From an uncultured Eubacteriales bacterium (GTDB lineage: Bacteria > Bacillota > Clostridia > Saccharofermentanales > Saccharofermentanaceae), in contig ONFC01000018.1 in NCBI GenBank assembly GCA_900317035.1, positions 1 through 45,046 of the forward strand: a stretch of DNA of 45,046 nucleotides. The letters run 5' to 3'. Shown here in pieces: positions 18,221 to 26,376 of this stretch. The stretch's first letter is position 1; each line of letters begins with the position of its first letter. The notes below the pieces were generated by a model. It was not told the DNA's origin and did not search any database. It saw only the letters and a list, made by a program, of their open reading frames with translations. The translations under genes were made by a program, and so were the position numbers.

Positions 18221-19260
18221 TGCCGAAGAAATTCATCCTGGACATGGATCTTCCTTCCTGGGAAGAATATATGAAAGAGAAGGGATACCCGAAATTCCGG
18301 GCATCGCAGGTCTTTTCCTGGTGCAGCAAAGGCGTGATCGACCTCGATAAGATGTCGAATGTTCCTGCAAATATCAAGGATTCTCTCCGTGAGGACTTCG
18401 TGGTCGAGAGCATGAGTATCGAAAAGCATCTCGTATCGGAGATCGACGGGACCCAGAAATTCGTGTTCCGCCTTTACGACGGCCACTGTATCGAAACGGT
18501 TCTGATGCGGTATAAGACCGGTCTTTCGATCTGTATCTCCTCACAGGCCGGGTGTAAGATGGGATGCCGCTTCTGCGCATCGGCACATGCGGGCTTCGGA
18601 AGATCCCTGACAAGAGGCGAGATGCTGGGTCAGGTGCTGCTTGCGGGTGCTTTTGCCGGCGAAAGGATCCATAGCGTCGTAGTGATGGGCATCGGTGAGC
18701 CATTTGACAATTATGAGGAACTGATTGGTTTCCTGCACCTCGCGAATGACGAAAAAGGGCTGAATCTAGGCGCTAGACACATCACGGTGTCAACTTGCGG
18801 ACTTGTACCGCAAATGATACAATTTTCTTTGATCGATATGCAGGTGAATCTGTCTGTTTCTCTACATGCGCCGAATGATGAGCTCCGAAAGAGCATCATG
18901 CCGATCGCAAACCGGTATAGTCTAAAAGAACTTCTTGAGGCCTGCCGGACATATGAGAAAAATACGAACCGCAGGATCACTTTCGAGTATTCGCTGTTTG
19001 ATGGGGTAAATGATACTCCAGAGTGTGCCCGAGAGCTGTGCCGTGTCCTTAAAGGGATCCACTGTCATATCAATCTGATCGCCGCCAATGAATTTGACGG
19101 AAGCCCGTTCCATAGAAGTAAGCCCGGTTCGGTCCGGGCGTTCCAGGATCTTCTGGAAAAGGCCGGGATGACCGTAACTCTGCGGCGTGAGATGGGAACT
19201 GATATTATGGCCGCCTGTGGTCAGTTGCGCAGAGGCCTGCAGGAGAAGAAACTGACATGA
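18220..19260 (+). CDS. rlmN: Dual-specificity 23S rRNA/tRNA adenine-C2 methyltransferase
   Basis: Radical-SAM enzyme making m2A2503 in 23S rRNA and m2A37 in some tRNAs. It has 346 residues. C112, C116 and C119 (AGCKMGCRFCAS) bind the [4Fe-4S] cluster; MGIGEPFDNYEELI near 155 is the SAM GEP motif; NLSVSLHAPNDELR follows near 208; C333 in MAACGQLRRG is the methyl-carrying cysteine near the C-terminus. The start overlaps the rsmB stop by a single base. The product is shorter and slightly more divergent around the cluster than typical RlmN (CASAHAGF in place of CATG), but all catalytic cysteines are in place. Its stop overlaps the next start by 4 bases. Confidence 0.95.
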   Translation: MPKKFILDMDLPSWEEYMKEKGYPKFRASQVFSWCSKGVIDLDKMSNVPANIKDSLREDFVVESMSIEKHLVSEIDGTQKFVFRLYDGHCIETVLMRYKTGLSICISSQAGCKMGCRFCASAHAGFGRSLTRGEMLGQVLLAGAFAGERIHSVVVMGIGEPFDNYEELIGFLHLANDEKGLNLGARHITVSTCGLVPQMIQFSLIDMQVNLSVSLHAPNDELRKSIMPIANRYSLKELLEACRTYEKNTNRRITFEYSLFDGVNDTPECARELCRVLKGIHCHINLIAANEFDGSPFHRSKPGSVRAFQDLLEKAGMTVTLRREMGTDIMAACGQLRRGLQEKKLT

Positions 19261-20012
19261 AAGTAGTGAGTGTATCCGACACCGGTCTGGTACGCACAAA
19301 CAATGAAGATTGTCTTTCTGTGTTTTCCGTCGGCAAGGACGAGTGTTTCGTGATTGCGGACGGTATGGGTGGTCATGCGGCCGGAGAACTGGCTAGTAAG
19401 ACCGCGGTCGAATATGTCACGCAGTCTCTTAATGAATATCTTTTTGAAGCGGATGATGCCCAGAAACTTCAGAAGCTCCTCGCATTTACCCTGGAAAAGG
19501 CAAACGTTAAAGTGTATCTGGCTTCTTTAGGAAGTTTCCGTTACCGCGGAATGGGTACGACCCTTACGGTGGCTGTTCTTCGTGATAAGACCCTGTATAT
19601 CTCACATATCGGCGATTGCCGTGTGTATCTGCTCCACGGACAGAGAATGAAGACGCTTACAACGGATCATACACTCGTTCAGAGAATGGTCGATAAGGGA
19701 ATGATCACCAAGGAAGAAGCCAGAAGTCATCCGAAAAGACATGTGCTTCTCCGCTCTCTTGGGGTGAATGAATATGTTAAGCCGGATACCTTCTCAGTTG
19801 AAATTAGCAACGGAGATGTTATACTGTTATGTTCAGACGGTCTTTATGGCTGTGTGGAAGATAAGACGATACGTGCAGTGCTGCGGAAACACAAGGATCT
19901 GAATTACTGTCTGCAGCTGCTGAAGGACCTGGCGGAGGCAGCCGGTGCTCCTGATAATATATCGATGATCATCGCGGAATGCGAGGTCCGAAAAGGTAAG
20001 GAGAGAACATGA
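19257..20012 (+). CDS. prpC: PP2C-family Ser/Thr protein phosphatase, partner of the PASTA kinase
   Basis: Metal-dependent phosphatase that reverses phosphorylation by the adjacent kinase. The product has 251 residues with the PPM motifs in order: VRTNNEDCLSVF (residues 13-24), ADGMGGHAAGE (about 35-45), YRGMGTTLTVAVL, HIGDCRVYLL (about 119), LLCSDGLYGCVED (about 191) and APDNISMII (about 233). The four acidic metal ligands (in NNED, DGMGG, CSDG, PDN) are all present. It overlaps rlmN upstream and the kinase downstream by 4 bases each (ATGA), so the phosphatase and kinase are translationally coupled. No membrane segment; cytoplasmic. Confidence 0.95.
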   Translation: MKVVSVSDTGLVRTNNEDCLSVFSVGKDECFVIADGMGGHAAGELASKTAVEYVTQSLNEYLFEADDAQKLQKLLAFTLEKANVKVYLASLGSFRYRGMGTTLTVAVLRDKTLYISHIGDCRVYLLHGQRMKTLTTDHTLVQRMVDKGMITKEEARSHPKRHVLLRSLGVNEYVKPDTFSVEISNGDVILLCSDGLYGCVEDKTIRAVLRKHKDLNYCLQLLKDLAEAAGAPDNISMIIAECEVRKGKERT

Positions 20013-22105
20013 GTGCAAATATGAGCCCTGAGGGCATGATCTTAGGCGGAAGATACAGGATCATTAAACTGATCGGCAGTGGCGGTATGGCAGACGTGTA
20101 TCTGGCATCCGATCTTTCTTCCGGCATGAACGTGGCGATCAAGATCCTGAAACAGGAGTTTGCCTCCAATGTCGAGTTTATTAAACGCTTTGATACGGAA
20201 GCAAAAGCTGCTTCGTCGCTTTCGCATGCGAATATTGTTCATGTATTTGGTGTCGGTCAGGAAGGCAATATCCGTTATATGGTCCAGGAGTACGTGGAAG
20301 GTATCACGGTAAAAGATATGATCCTTCAGAACGGACATCTGGACTGGAAAGTAGCTGTCCCTGTCGTTATTCAGGTGGGAATGGCACTGGATACCGCGCA
20401 TCAGAACGGCATTGTACACAGAGATATTAAGCCGCACAATATTCTTATTACGCGTGACCGTATTGCAAAGGTGACCGACTTCGGTATCGCGCATGCATCT
20501 ACCAATCATACGATCACGCTTACTTCCGGCGGTGCGCTCGGATCCGTTCACTATTTTTCTCCGGAGCAGGCCAGAGGCGGCATCGTCAGTCCGAGTTCAG
20601 ATATTTACTCTCTCGGCGTTACTCTATTTGAGATGGTTACCGGACGTGTTCCTTTCGATGGAGAGAACTCGGTAGCGATTGCCGTGAAACATCTTCAGGA
20701 ACCTGTTCCGTATGCGTCTAACTTCGTACCGGGTATTCCGCAGGGTCTTGATGCAATTATTCAGAAAGCCATGCAGAAAGATCCGAAACTCCGTTATAAG
20801 TCTATCCGGGAAATGGTTACTGAACTGGATGCACTTATGGTCGATCCGAACGGATCTTACGGTATCGTTGATGCCAATAGTGTGGAAACGCCGAAGGAGC
20901 CTCTGGATGCTACCGGTGTTTCTCCGGTCATCCGTCAGGAGCCGAACTACGGAAAACTCAAGGATATTGAACGTTCCATCAAGACCAGAAGAAGATCCAG
21001 ATGGAAGGATAATCTGATCGTCGCAGTCGTTGTGGTGCTGATCATCGGTATTCTGATCGGTCTTACGTACCTTGTCACTGACACACTGAAAAAGTCGGTG
21101 AAGCAGGAGACACAAAGTGTTTTTGTCGTCCAGGATTATGTCGGGAAAAAGATCTCTGAGGTACAGCAGAACTTCACGGAGCATGGATTTACAACATATA
21201 AGATCGAATACGAAGTTCGTTCCGACTATGCTGAAGATGTTGTAATTAAGCAGAATATACAGCCGGGCATGGAGATGAAGAATAACAGTTCCGTGAATGT
21301 GCTTGTGCTGACAGTTAGTAAGGCGCCAAAGGATGTGGAGCTTGAGGATTATTACGGCCAGCAGTACTGGAAGATCTACGAGAAGCTGAAGGTAGACGGT
21401 TATGTTGTCCGTACCCGTCCGGAAATCAATAATGATGTGGATGAGGGTATAGTCCTTCGAACAGATCCGCCGGCAGGTACACCGGTGAAACCGAATTCCG
21501 AGATCACGATCATCTTCAGTGAGAAATCATCTGAGATCGAGGTGCCGGATATTATCAAAATGGATCTGGAAACAGCAAGAACGACGATCGATGAGACTGG
21601 CCTTGTACTGTCTTCAGTAGAAATGAGCCCTGAACTTCAGGCGCAGAACCTGAGTGAAAAGGACCTGTTTGTCATGCTTACGGATCCTGCTCCGGGAACG
21701 AAAGTACAGAGAAAGTCTGCGATCCGTATCTATGTTGGAAATGCCGAGGATGTTGCCAGAGGCGGTACCCCGACTCCGACACCGGAAGTGATCGGTTTTA
21801 ACGTGCATCTTGTTGCATCCGGTCAGGGTTCTGTCGGTGGAGAAGGTGTCTATGCACCGTTTGTGGCCTGGGTAGATGAGAATAATACTCCTATCAGTTA
21901 TTCTTCGACATACTCGTTTATTATGCCTGAAAAGGATGTGACGCTGACGGCTGTATTTGAACCGACGCCGACACCTTCGCCGATTCCTACGAATACACCG
22001 GTTCCGACTCCGACGCTGTCTCCGACACCGACACCGACTCCGGTACCTCCGCCGCCTCCGCCGCCGGATAACCAGAACCAGGATCCTGAAGTGATCACCG
22101 GCTGA
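20009..22105 (+). CDS. pknB: PASTA-domain Ser/Thr protein kinase with an extra C-terminal InlB-like repeat and Thr-Pro tail
   Basis: Membrane receptor kinase of the PrkC/PknB/Stk1 group, sensing peptidoglycan and controlling wall synthesis and division. It has 698 residues. The cytoplasmic kinase domain (about 10-275) has the Gly loop IGSGGMADVYLA, K45, HRDIKPHNIL (D139), DFG, and an activation loop rich in Thr. A single membrane helix lies at about 336-358. Outside the cell are three PASTA repeats (about 372-440, 441-508, 509-580), each with the DP.PG turn or close to it. The remainder is unusual: a domain of about 55 residues (about 593-648) ending YSFIMPEKDVTLTAVFEPT, the pattern of InlB B-repeat/bacterial repeat domains, then a 50-residue tail of TPTPTP and eight prolines, possibly spanning the wall. 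It overlaps the phosphatase gene by 4 bases. Confidence 0.95.
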   Translation: MSANMSPEGMILGGRYRIIKLIGSGGMADVYLASDLSSGMNVAIKILKQEFASNVEFIKRFDTEAKAASSLSHANIVHVFGVGQEGNIRYMVQEYVEGITVKDMILQNGHLDWKVAVPVVIQVGMALDTAHQNGIVHRDIKPHNILITRDRIAKVTDFGIAHASTNHTITLTSGGALGSVHYFSPEQARGGIVSPSSDIYSLGVTLFEMVTGRVPFDGENSVAIAVKHLQEPVPYASNFVPGIPQGLDAIIQKAMQKDPKLRYKSIREMVTELDALMVDPNGSYGIVDANSVETPKEPLDATGVSPVIRQEPNYGKLKDIERSIKTRRRSRWKDNLIVAVVVVLIIGILIGLTYLVTDTLKKSVKQETQSVFVVQDYVGKKISEVQQNFTEHGFTTYKIEYEVRSDYAEDVVIKQNIQPGMEMKNNSSVNVLVLTVSKAPKDVELEDYYGQQYWKIYEKLKVDGYVVRTRPEINNDVDEGIVLRTDPPAGTPVKPNSEITIIFSEKSSEIEVPDIIKMDLETARTTIDETGLVLSSVEMSPELQAQNLSEKDLFVMLTDPAPGTKVQRKSAIRIYVGNAEDVARGGTPTPTPEVIGFNVHLVASGQGSVGGEGVYAPFVAWVDENNTPISYSSTYSFIMPEKDVTLTAVFEPTPTPSPIPTNTPVPTPTLSPTPTPTPVPPPPPPPDNQNQDPEVITG
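21959..22066 (+). repeat. Low-complexity CCGAC-type repeat encoding the Thr-Pro tail of the kinase
   Basis: Degenerate hexamer-like units (CCGACA, CCGACT, CCTACG) encode alternating Thr-Pro/Ser-Pro pairs followed by a run of Pro codons. Such tracts change length easily by slippage, and the six-base unit keeps the frame. Confidence 0.75.
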
Positions 22106-22151
22106 TCTTATGGCTGTAGGATCTAGATTTATAGGAGATATGAGCTGATCT

Positions 22152-23057
22152 ATGGAGGATTCCAGAAAAAAGGGCAGGATCACAAAAGGGGTCGGAGGTG
22201 AATACACGATCCTTCTTGATGATGGAGAATATGTTCTTGCTAAGCCGAGAGGTATTTTCCGGAATAAAAAGGTGATTCCGACCGTAGGGGATTTCTGTGA
22301 GGTTGAGCCTTCCGGAGATCCGGATATTCCATATGTGATCGTATCTATCGGGGACAGGAAGAATCTCCTTGTCCGTCCGAGTGTTGCGAATATTGATGTG
22401 CTGATCATTGCCGTTTCTACTGCAGATCCGGAACCTGATCTAAAACTGCTCGACAAGCTTTTGATCCTGTGTCCGAAGCTCGATATCGATCCGCTGATTT
22501 GGCTGACGAAGACCGATCTCTCAAGACAGAAAGCTGATACTCTTATCAAAGAGTATTCCGATGCGGGATTCCATGTTGTCGAGTCGTCTCATGACCAGAT
22601 GCTTCCGGATGAGAAGATCCATGAGATATTCTGCGGCCATACTGTCGGCATCGCAGGACAATCCGGTGTCGGAAAGTCTACTCTCTGCCACCGCCTGACC
22701 GGCATGGATAAGATCGAGGTCGGCAGTATAAGCGAAAGACTTAAGCGGGGAAAACATACGACCCGTCATGTGGAACTTTTTCCGTTTGAAGGCGGTTTCC
22801 TGATTGATACTCCCGGTTTCTCCTCTCTGGATGTCGATAGGATCGGAATTGAAGAAGAGGATCTGATCGGAGGATATCCGGAACTTCTGAGGATCGCCGG
22901 GAAGTGCCGGTTCCAGGATTGCCGTCATAACGGCGAACTGGGGTGCAGGATACAAGAAAGTGGGATTTCCGATGCAAGACTTGCGCGTTATCGTGAGTTT
23001 TTGGATATAATATTAGTGAATTCGAAGAAATACGGAAAAAAGAAGGAAGGTCTGTAA
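22152..23057 (+). CDS. rsgA: Ribosome small-subunit-dependent GTPase A
   Basis: Circularly permuted GTPase that checks late 30S maturation. It has 301 residues. An N-terminal OB fold (about 5-70) precedes the permuted G domain: G4-like LTKTDLS near 118, then G1 GQSGVGKST at 169-177, and G3 DTPGFSS near 219. The C-terminal zinc site is C252, C257, H259 and C264 in CRFQDCRHNGELGC. The usual NKxD is TKTD here, which is common in this family. It lies 46 bases downstream of the kinase; in many Firmicutes the PASTA kinase sits in the same operon as rsgA. Confidence 0.97.
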   Translation: MEDSRKKGRITKGVGGEYTILLDDGEYVLAKPRGIFRNKKVIPTVGDFCEVEPSGDPDIPYVIVSIGDRKNLLVRPSVANIDVLIIAVSTADPEPDLKLLDKLLILCPKLDIDPLIWLTKTDLSRQKADTLIKEYSDAGFHVVESSHDQMLPDEKIHEIFCGHTVGIAGQSGVGKSTLCHRLTGMDKIEVGSISERLKRGKHTTRHVELFPFEGGFLIDTPGFSSLDVDRIGIEEEDLIGGYPELLRIAGKCRFQDCRHNGELGCRIQESGISDARLARYREFLDIILVNSKKYGKKKEGL

Positions 23058-23058
23058 C

Positions 23059-23718
23059 ATGAATGATGTGGTGATTGCCCCATCCATACTGGCAGCGGAT
23101 TGCGGCCGCCTTAACGAAGAAATCAAAGAGGTCGAAAAAGAAACTTCATTTCTTCATATCGATGTTATGGACGGGCATTATGTCCCGAATCTCACGTTCG
23201 GTGTTCCGATCGTGGAATCTATCCGTAAAGCGACGAATATGGTGTTTGATGTTCATCTTATGGTGACGAATCCTATGGATTTCTTTAAACCGTTTGCGGA
23301 CGCCGGTGCCGATATGCTGACTTTTCATGTCGAAACAGTAGAGGATCCGGACGCTGCAATCGAGGCAATACGTAAATTAGGGAAGAGAGCGGGTATTTCG
23401 ATTCATCCGGATACGCCTATAGAGAAAGTATTCCCGTATGCTGCCAAGTGCGATCTTGTACTGGTGATGACTGTCCGTCCCGGATTTGGCGGCCAGCATT
23501 TTATGGAGAGTTCTATCGACAGGATCAAGGCTGTCCGTAAGGTGATCGATGAGGCAAATGCCAATACCATTATTTCCGTCGATGGCGGTATCTGTGATGA
23601 AACTGCGCCGCGTGTCGTAGAAGCAGGCGCAGGTTATCTTGTTGCCGGATCTGCAGTTTTTTCTAACAAAGATCATGCTTCAGCTATAAAGGAGCTCCGT
23701 TCGTGTGCTATGTCGTAA
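23059..23718 (+). CDS. rpe: Ribulose-phosphate 3-epimerase
   Basis: Interconverts ribulose 5-phosphate and xylulose 5-phosphate in the pentose phosphate pathway, which also feeds DXP synthesis. It has 219 residues forming a TIM barrel. IAPSILAADCGRLNEEI at the start, HIDVMDGHYVPNLTFG near 32-47 with metal-binding His and Asp, VMTVRPGFGGQHFM near 138, and VDGGICDETAP near 174 are diagnostic. AAGGAAGG precedes ATG 23059, one base after the rsgA stop. The AAAGGAG ribosome binding site of thiN lies within its last codons. Confidence 0.98.
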   Translation: MNDVVIAPSILAADCGRLNEEIKEVEKETSFLHIDVMDGHYVPNLTFGVPIVESIRKATNMVFDVHLMVTNPMDFFKPFADAGADMLTFHVETVEDPDAAIEAIRKLGKRAGISIHPDTPIEKVFPYAAKCDLVLVMTVRPGFGGQHFMESSIDRIKAVRKVIDEANANTIISVDGGICDETAPRVVEAGAGYLVAGSAVFSNKDHASAIKELRSCAMS

Positions 23719-24356
23719 TTGCAGGCGGTCCGAATAAAGATCTTTCCCGGATACTTCCGCGTATTACTTCCGCGGAAAAGATCATATGTGCCGATAGCGG
23801 TGCAGATGCGCTTCTTCCATATGATATCGTTCCGGATATGGTGTGGGGAGATATGGATTCCATCCGTCCGGAAACAAGGGCGTTCCTTGAGAAAAACCAG
23901 GTTTCAAACCGTCTTTTTCCGATTGAAAAGGATATGACGGATTCAGAACTTTGCCTTCGAAGTGTTCCGAAAGAGAAGAAGATACTCTTTGTTACATCAC
24001 TTCTGGGACGTCTGGATCATGTCATGGCTAATCTTCTTCTTACGATGCGTCTTCGTGAAGAAGGCTTCGATATCGTTACTACTGATGGAAATACATGGGT
24101 ATATCCTCTTAGCGGGAAAAATCACTTTGTTGTGCCGGCCGAGCATGTGCGAGCGGGAAATACCTGTTCTCTGATTCCGCTTGGAAATGGTGCTGCCGCC
24201 GTGACTACCTTCGGCATGAAGTATTCATTGAAGGACCATGATATCGTTCCGGGAAGCTCGCTTACGGTCAGTAATGAATTTGACCTGAATGAAAAAGAGC
24301 ATGGCTTCGACATGAATGACGGAACCATGCTCGTGATCGTTACTGAAAAGGTCTGA
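23703..24356 (+). CDS. thiN: Thiamine diphosphokinase
   Basis: Transfers diphosphate from ATP to thiamine, giving the cofactor TPP used by transketolase and DXP synthase. It has 217 residues with the ThiN pattern: ICADSGADALLPYDIVPDMV near 30-49, WGDMDSIRP near 50-58, EKDMTDSELCL near 78, and LLGRLDHVMANLLL near 99. The start is GTG 23703, with AAAGGAG at 23689-23695, so the gene overlaps rpe by 16 bases. It closes the long plus-strand run; its stop is 8 bases from the stop of the convergent aminotransferase. Confidence 0.93.
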   Translation: MCYVVIAGGPNKDLSRILPRITSAEKIICADSGADALLPYDIVPDMVWGDMDSIRPETRAFLEKNQVSNRLFPIEKDMTDSELCLRSVPKEKKILFVTSLLGRLDHVMANLLLTMRLREEGFDIVTTDGNTWVYPLSGKNHFVVPAEHVRAGNTCSLIPLGNGAAAVTTFGMKYSLKDHDIVPGSSLTVSNEFDLNEKEHGFDMNDGTMLVIVTEKV

Positions 24357-24363
24357 TTTAAGA

Positions 24364-25539
24364 TCAAGCCTTTAACCCGAGTTCTTTTGCAATCGCTTCA
24401 AAAGCATCCTTCGATCCGAGGATCGTTTTTTCGGATACGCAGAATGCAAGCCTTACATATCCTTCGCGCTTGAAAGCGGAGCCCGGAACGACAAGAACGT
24501 TATATTTGGCACATACTTCGCAGAATTTTGTATCTTCGATCGGTGTTTTCATGAAGAGGTACAGAGCACCCTGCGGCTTCGTGCAGGTAAATCCGGCTTC
24601 TGTGATGATGTTATAAAGCAGATTTCTTCTTCTTTCGTAGTTCGGTACATCTACTTTTGCATTCAGGGCCTTGGCAACTACACGCTGCATAAGAGCCGGA
24701 GCATTTACCGCACCGAGGATACGGTTGCAGAGAACGAGAGCCTGTGTCAGAAGCTCAAAGTCTTCATGTTTCGGGCTGACACAGGTATATCCGATACGTT
24801 CTCCCGGGAGAGAAAGGGATTTACTCCAGGAGAAGCAGACGATCAGGTTATCAAAACAGGACAGGGAAGACGGGACCGTCATTCCATCATAAGCGAGGTC
24901 AATATACGGCTCGTCGGAGATCACATGGATTACGTGATCCTGCTTCTTTAGAAGGGCATTGAGCTCTACGAGTACTTCCTTCGGATAGATCGCTCCGCTC
25001 GGGTTGTTCGGGGAGTTGATGATGATCGCCTTTGTTTTGGGAGTGATCGCTTTTTCAATCTCAGACATGATCGGGAGGAAGGTATCCGGATCAGTATTCA
25101 CGATAACCGGAACTCCCTTAACATTACTGATATAGTTCAGGTACTCGAGGAAGAAAGGTGCGAGAAGGATGATCTCGTCCTCCGGTTCCATGATGGCACG
25201 GAGAATGTTATTCATACCGGATGCAGCGCCGCATGTCATGCAGATGGAATCGATCCCGATGGTAAGACCGCTCTCTGCGGAAAGCTTGTCTGCGATCGCT
25301 TTTCTGGTTTCAGGATAACCGGCATTTGCCATGTATCCGTGCATGCCGGGAATATCCGCGTTGGCAAGCTCGATCAGCGCATCTTTCACTTCCTTCGGCG
25401 GTTCCAGGTCAGGGTTTCCGATGGAAAAGTCGAATACCTTATCATCTCCGTAGATCTTTTTTAGACGGGTTCCTTCGTCGAACATCTTACGGATCAGGGA
25501 ACCTCCGGAGATCTTGTTTTCTATTTCTTTTGCAATCAT
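24364..25539 (-). CDS. PLP-dependent class I aminotransferase
   Basis: Fold-type I aminotransferase of the AspC/AlaT-like group, cytoplasmic. From ATG 25539 the product has 391 residues: SIGNPDLEPP near 39-48, INSPNNPSG with the carboxylate-contacting Asn near 178, D209 that holds the pyridine ring, K240 in FSWSKSLSLPGERIGY as the Schiff-base lysine, and a late Arg-containing block near VRLAFC. The frame is open for a further 49 codons upstream, but AAAGGAAG 8 bases before ATG 25539 and a candidate promoter further upstream show the shorter start. Substrate cannot be assigned; aspartate or aromatic/alanine use is possible. It is the only minus-strand gene in the first 31 kb and converges on thiN without a visible terminator between them. 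Confidence 0.9.
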   Translation of the reverse strand: MIAKEIENKISGGSLIRKMFDEGTRLKKIYGDDKVFDFSIGNPDLEPPKEVKDALIELANADIPGMHGYMANAGYPETRKAIADKLSAESGLTIGIDSICMTCGAASGMNNILRAIMEPEDEIILLAPFFLEYLNYISNVKGVPVIVNTDPDTFLPIMSEIEKAITPKTKAIIINSPNNPSGAIYPKEVLVELNALLKKQDHVIHVISDEPYIDLAYDGMTVPSSLSCFDNLIVCFSWSKSLSLPGERIGYTCVSPKHEDFELLTQALVLCNRILGAVNAPALMQRVVAKALNAKVDVPNYERRRNLLYNIITEAGFTCTKPQGALYLFMKTPIEDTKFCEVCAKYNVLVVPGSAFKREGYVRLAFCVSEKTILGSKDAFEAIAKELGLKA

Positions 25540-25579
25540 CTTGTTCACTTCCTTTAGTAATTCGGATTCGATATATGCG

Positions 25580-25588
25580 ATTATAGCA
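25580..25588 (-). promoter_or_regulatory. Extended -10 promoter of the aminotransferase
   Basis: Read on the minus strand, TGC-TATAAT is an extended -10 element located about 40 bases before ATG 25539. The -35 region is not consensus. Confidence 0.55.
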
Positions 25589-25605
25589 TATAAAATAAAT
25601 GCTAT
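25583..25605. promoter_or_regulatory. Inverted repeat overlapping the aminotransferase promoter, candidate operator
   Basis: ATAGCAT (25583-25589) and ATGCTAT (25599-25605) form perfect 7-base arms separated by an AT-only 9-base spacer. The left arm overlaps the minus-strand -10 element, a position suited to repression. No regulator gene is nearby. Confidence 0.35.
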
Positions 25606-25654
25606 TTCGCTATTTTGACAGAAATAGAACTGTTTTCCCGACATGGTGGCGGAA

Positions 25655-25683
25655 TTTAACCGGATACGAAGTAGTGATATTAT
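25655..25683 (+). promoter_or_regulatory. Candidate promoter of the DUF805 gene
   Basis: TTTAAC (25655-25660), 17 bases, then TATTAT (25678-25683) preceded by TGA, an extended -10. It lies 46 bases before ATG 25730. Confidence 0.45.
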
Positions 25684-25729
25684 CAAAGCAGGTTTAGGTT
25701 TTAGTTGCTGAAGTTGGAGGGAATGGTAT

Positions 25730-26149
25730 ATGCGTGGTTTAGGTTTCCTGTTCTGGCTAGGTTTTCTTGATAAAGGAGATCTGGCTCAATTTATCGGTGA
25801 GTATTTCAGATTTAGAGACGGTGTGCTTACAAGAAAGCAGTTCTATATCGGGCAGATCATTGTTTATACGATCATGCTGATTATTATTGCTCCAATCTTT
25901 ATCTTTATTGCGGCCAAGAATCCCGGAATACTTGATATGAGCGATTCTTCACAAACAAAACTGGTTTTGGCTATTGCATATTTCACCATAACTCCTGTCC
26001 AGCTTTCGGCTTTTGTCCGTAGAATGAATGACGCGGCCATGTCGAGGTGGTTTGCGCTGATCCTGCTTTTCCCGATCGTAGGAAATGTGCTGGCAACGGT
26101 TCTGGGGATCATTTTTCCGACAAACTATGGTGTCGAAAGGTATTATTGA
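25730..26149 (+). CDS. DUF805 family membrane protein
   Basis: Small inner-membrane protein of 139 residues with unknown function. DUF805 hallmarks are visible: RDGVLTRKQFYIGQIIVY at about 33-50, which matches the family's R..R..fW opening, and RRMNDAAMSRWFALILLFP near 90-108, matching RRLHDxgrSgWw. Three to four membrane segments are predicted (45-68, 79-92, 101-128). It has a longer N-terminus than many members. GGAGGG lies about 11 bases before ATG 25730. Own promoter likely; infC promoter starts 54 bases after its stop. Role unknown. Confidence 0.8.
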   Translation: MRGLGFLFWLGFLDKGDLAQFIGEYFRFRDGVLTRKQFYIGQIIVYTIMLIIIAPIFIFIAAKNPGILDMSDSSQTKLVLAIAYFTITPVQLSAFVRRMNDAAMSRWFALILLFPIVGNVLATVLGIIFPTNYGVERYY

Positions 26150-26202
26150 GTATAATCTAACGGGAAAGCCTATGGGGTTTCTGAAATAATCGCATATTAT
26201 GC

Positions 26203-26231
26203 TTGACAAGCCAACTTCGAACAGTTATTAT
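26203..26231 (+). promoter_or_regulatory. Promoter of the infC-rpmI-rplT operon
   Basis: Perfect -35 TTGACA (26203-26208), 17-base spacer, -10 TATTAT (26226-26231). Among the strongest sigma-70/SigA-type sites in the window. Transcription would begin near 26238, giving a leader of about 140 bases before infC. Confidence 0.85.
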
Positions 26232-26237
26232 ATTGAA

Positions 26238-26376
26238 GTTACAGCAAGTAGGAGTTTCCGCTTCTCACCTCAAGTTTCGATGAAGAGGTTCACTAAAGTG
26301 GCTTATATCAAGTAAGTTTTGACGGAGTGAAGCGGGAAAGTTTCGCTCCGTTTTTGTTTTAAGGAGGTGGGTTCTT
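26238..26376 (+). ncRNA. Structured infC leader with built-in terminator (ribosomal protein L20 leader type)
   Basis: The roughly 140-base untranslated leader contains CACCTC pairing with GAGG a short distance downstream (about 26266-26289), a further GTGGC-containing segment, and then a strong terminator just before the infC ribosome binding site. In low-GC Gram-positives, L20 binds such a leader and causes premature termination of infC-rpmI-rplT. Position and architecture fit that known autoregulation; that L20 is the ligand here is inferred. Confidence 0.65.
26322..26360 (+). terminator. Leader terminator (attenuator) upstream of infC
   Basis: A 12-pair stem (26322-26333 with 26340-26351, two G-U pairs) with a GGGAAA loop is followed by TTTTTGTTTT. 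It ends directly before AGGAGG at 26362-26367, so the operon is transcribed only when termination is avoided. Confidence 0.88.

Noticed and set aside
21614-22549. 311-codon minus-strand open frame with Arg-rich stretches
   Set aside because: Antisense to the kinase tail and rsgA; the RRRRR runs simply mirror the Pro/Thr repeat codons.
25540-25686. 49-codon N-terminal extension of the aminotransferase
   Set aside because: AAAGGAAG sits before ATG 25539, a -10 element lies inside the extension, and the extra residues have no family match.
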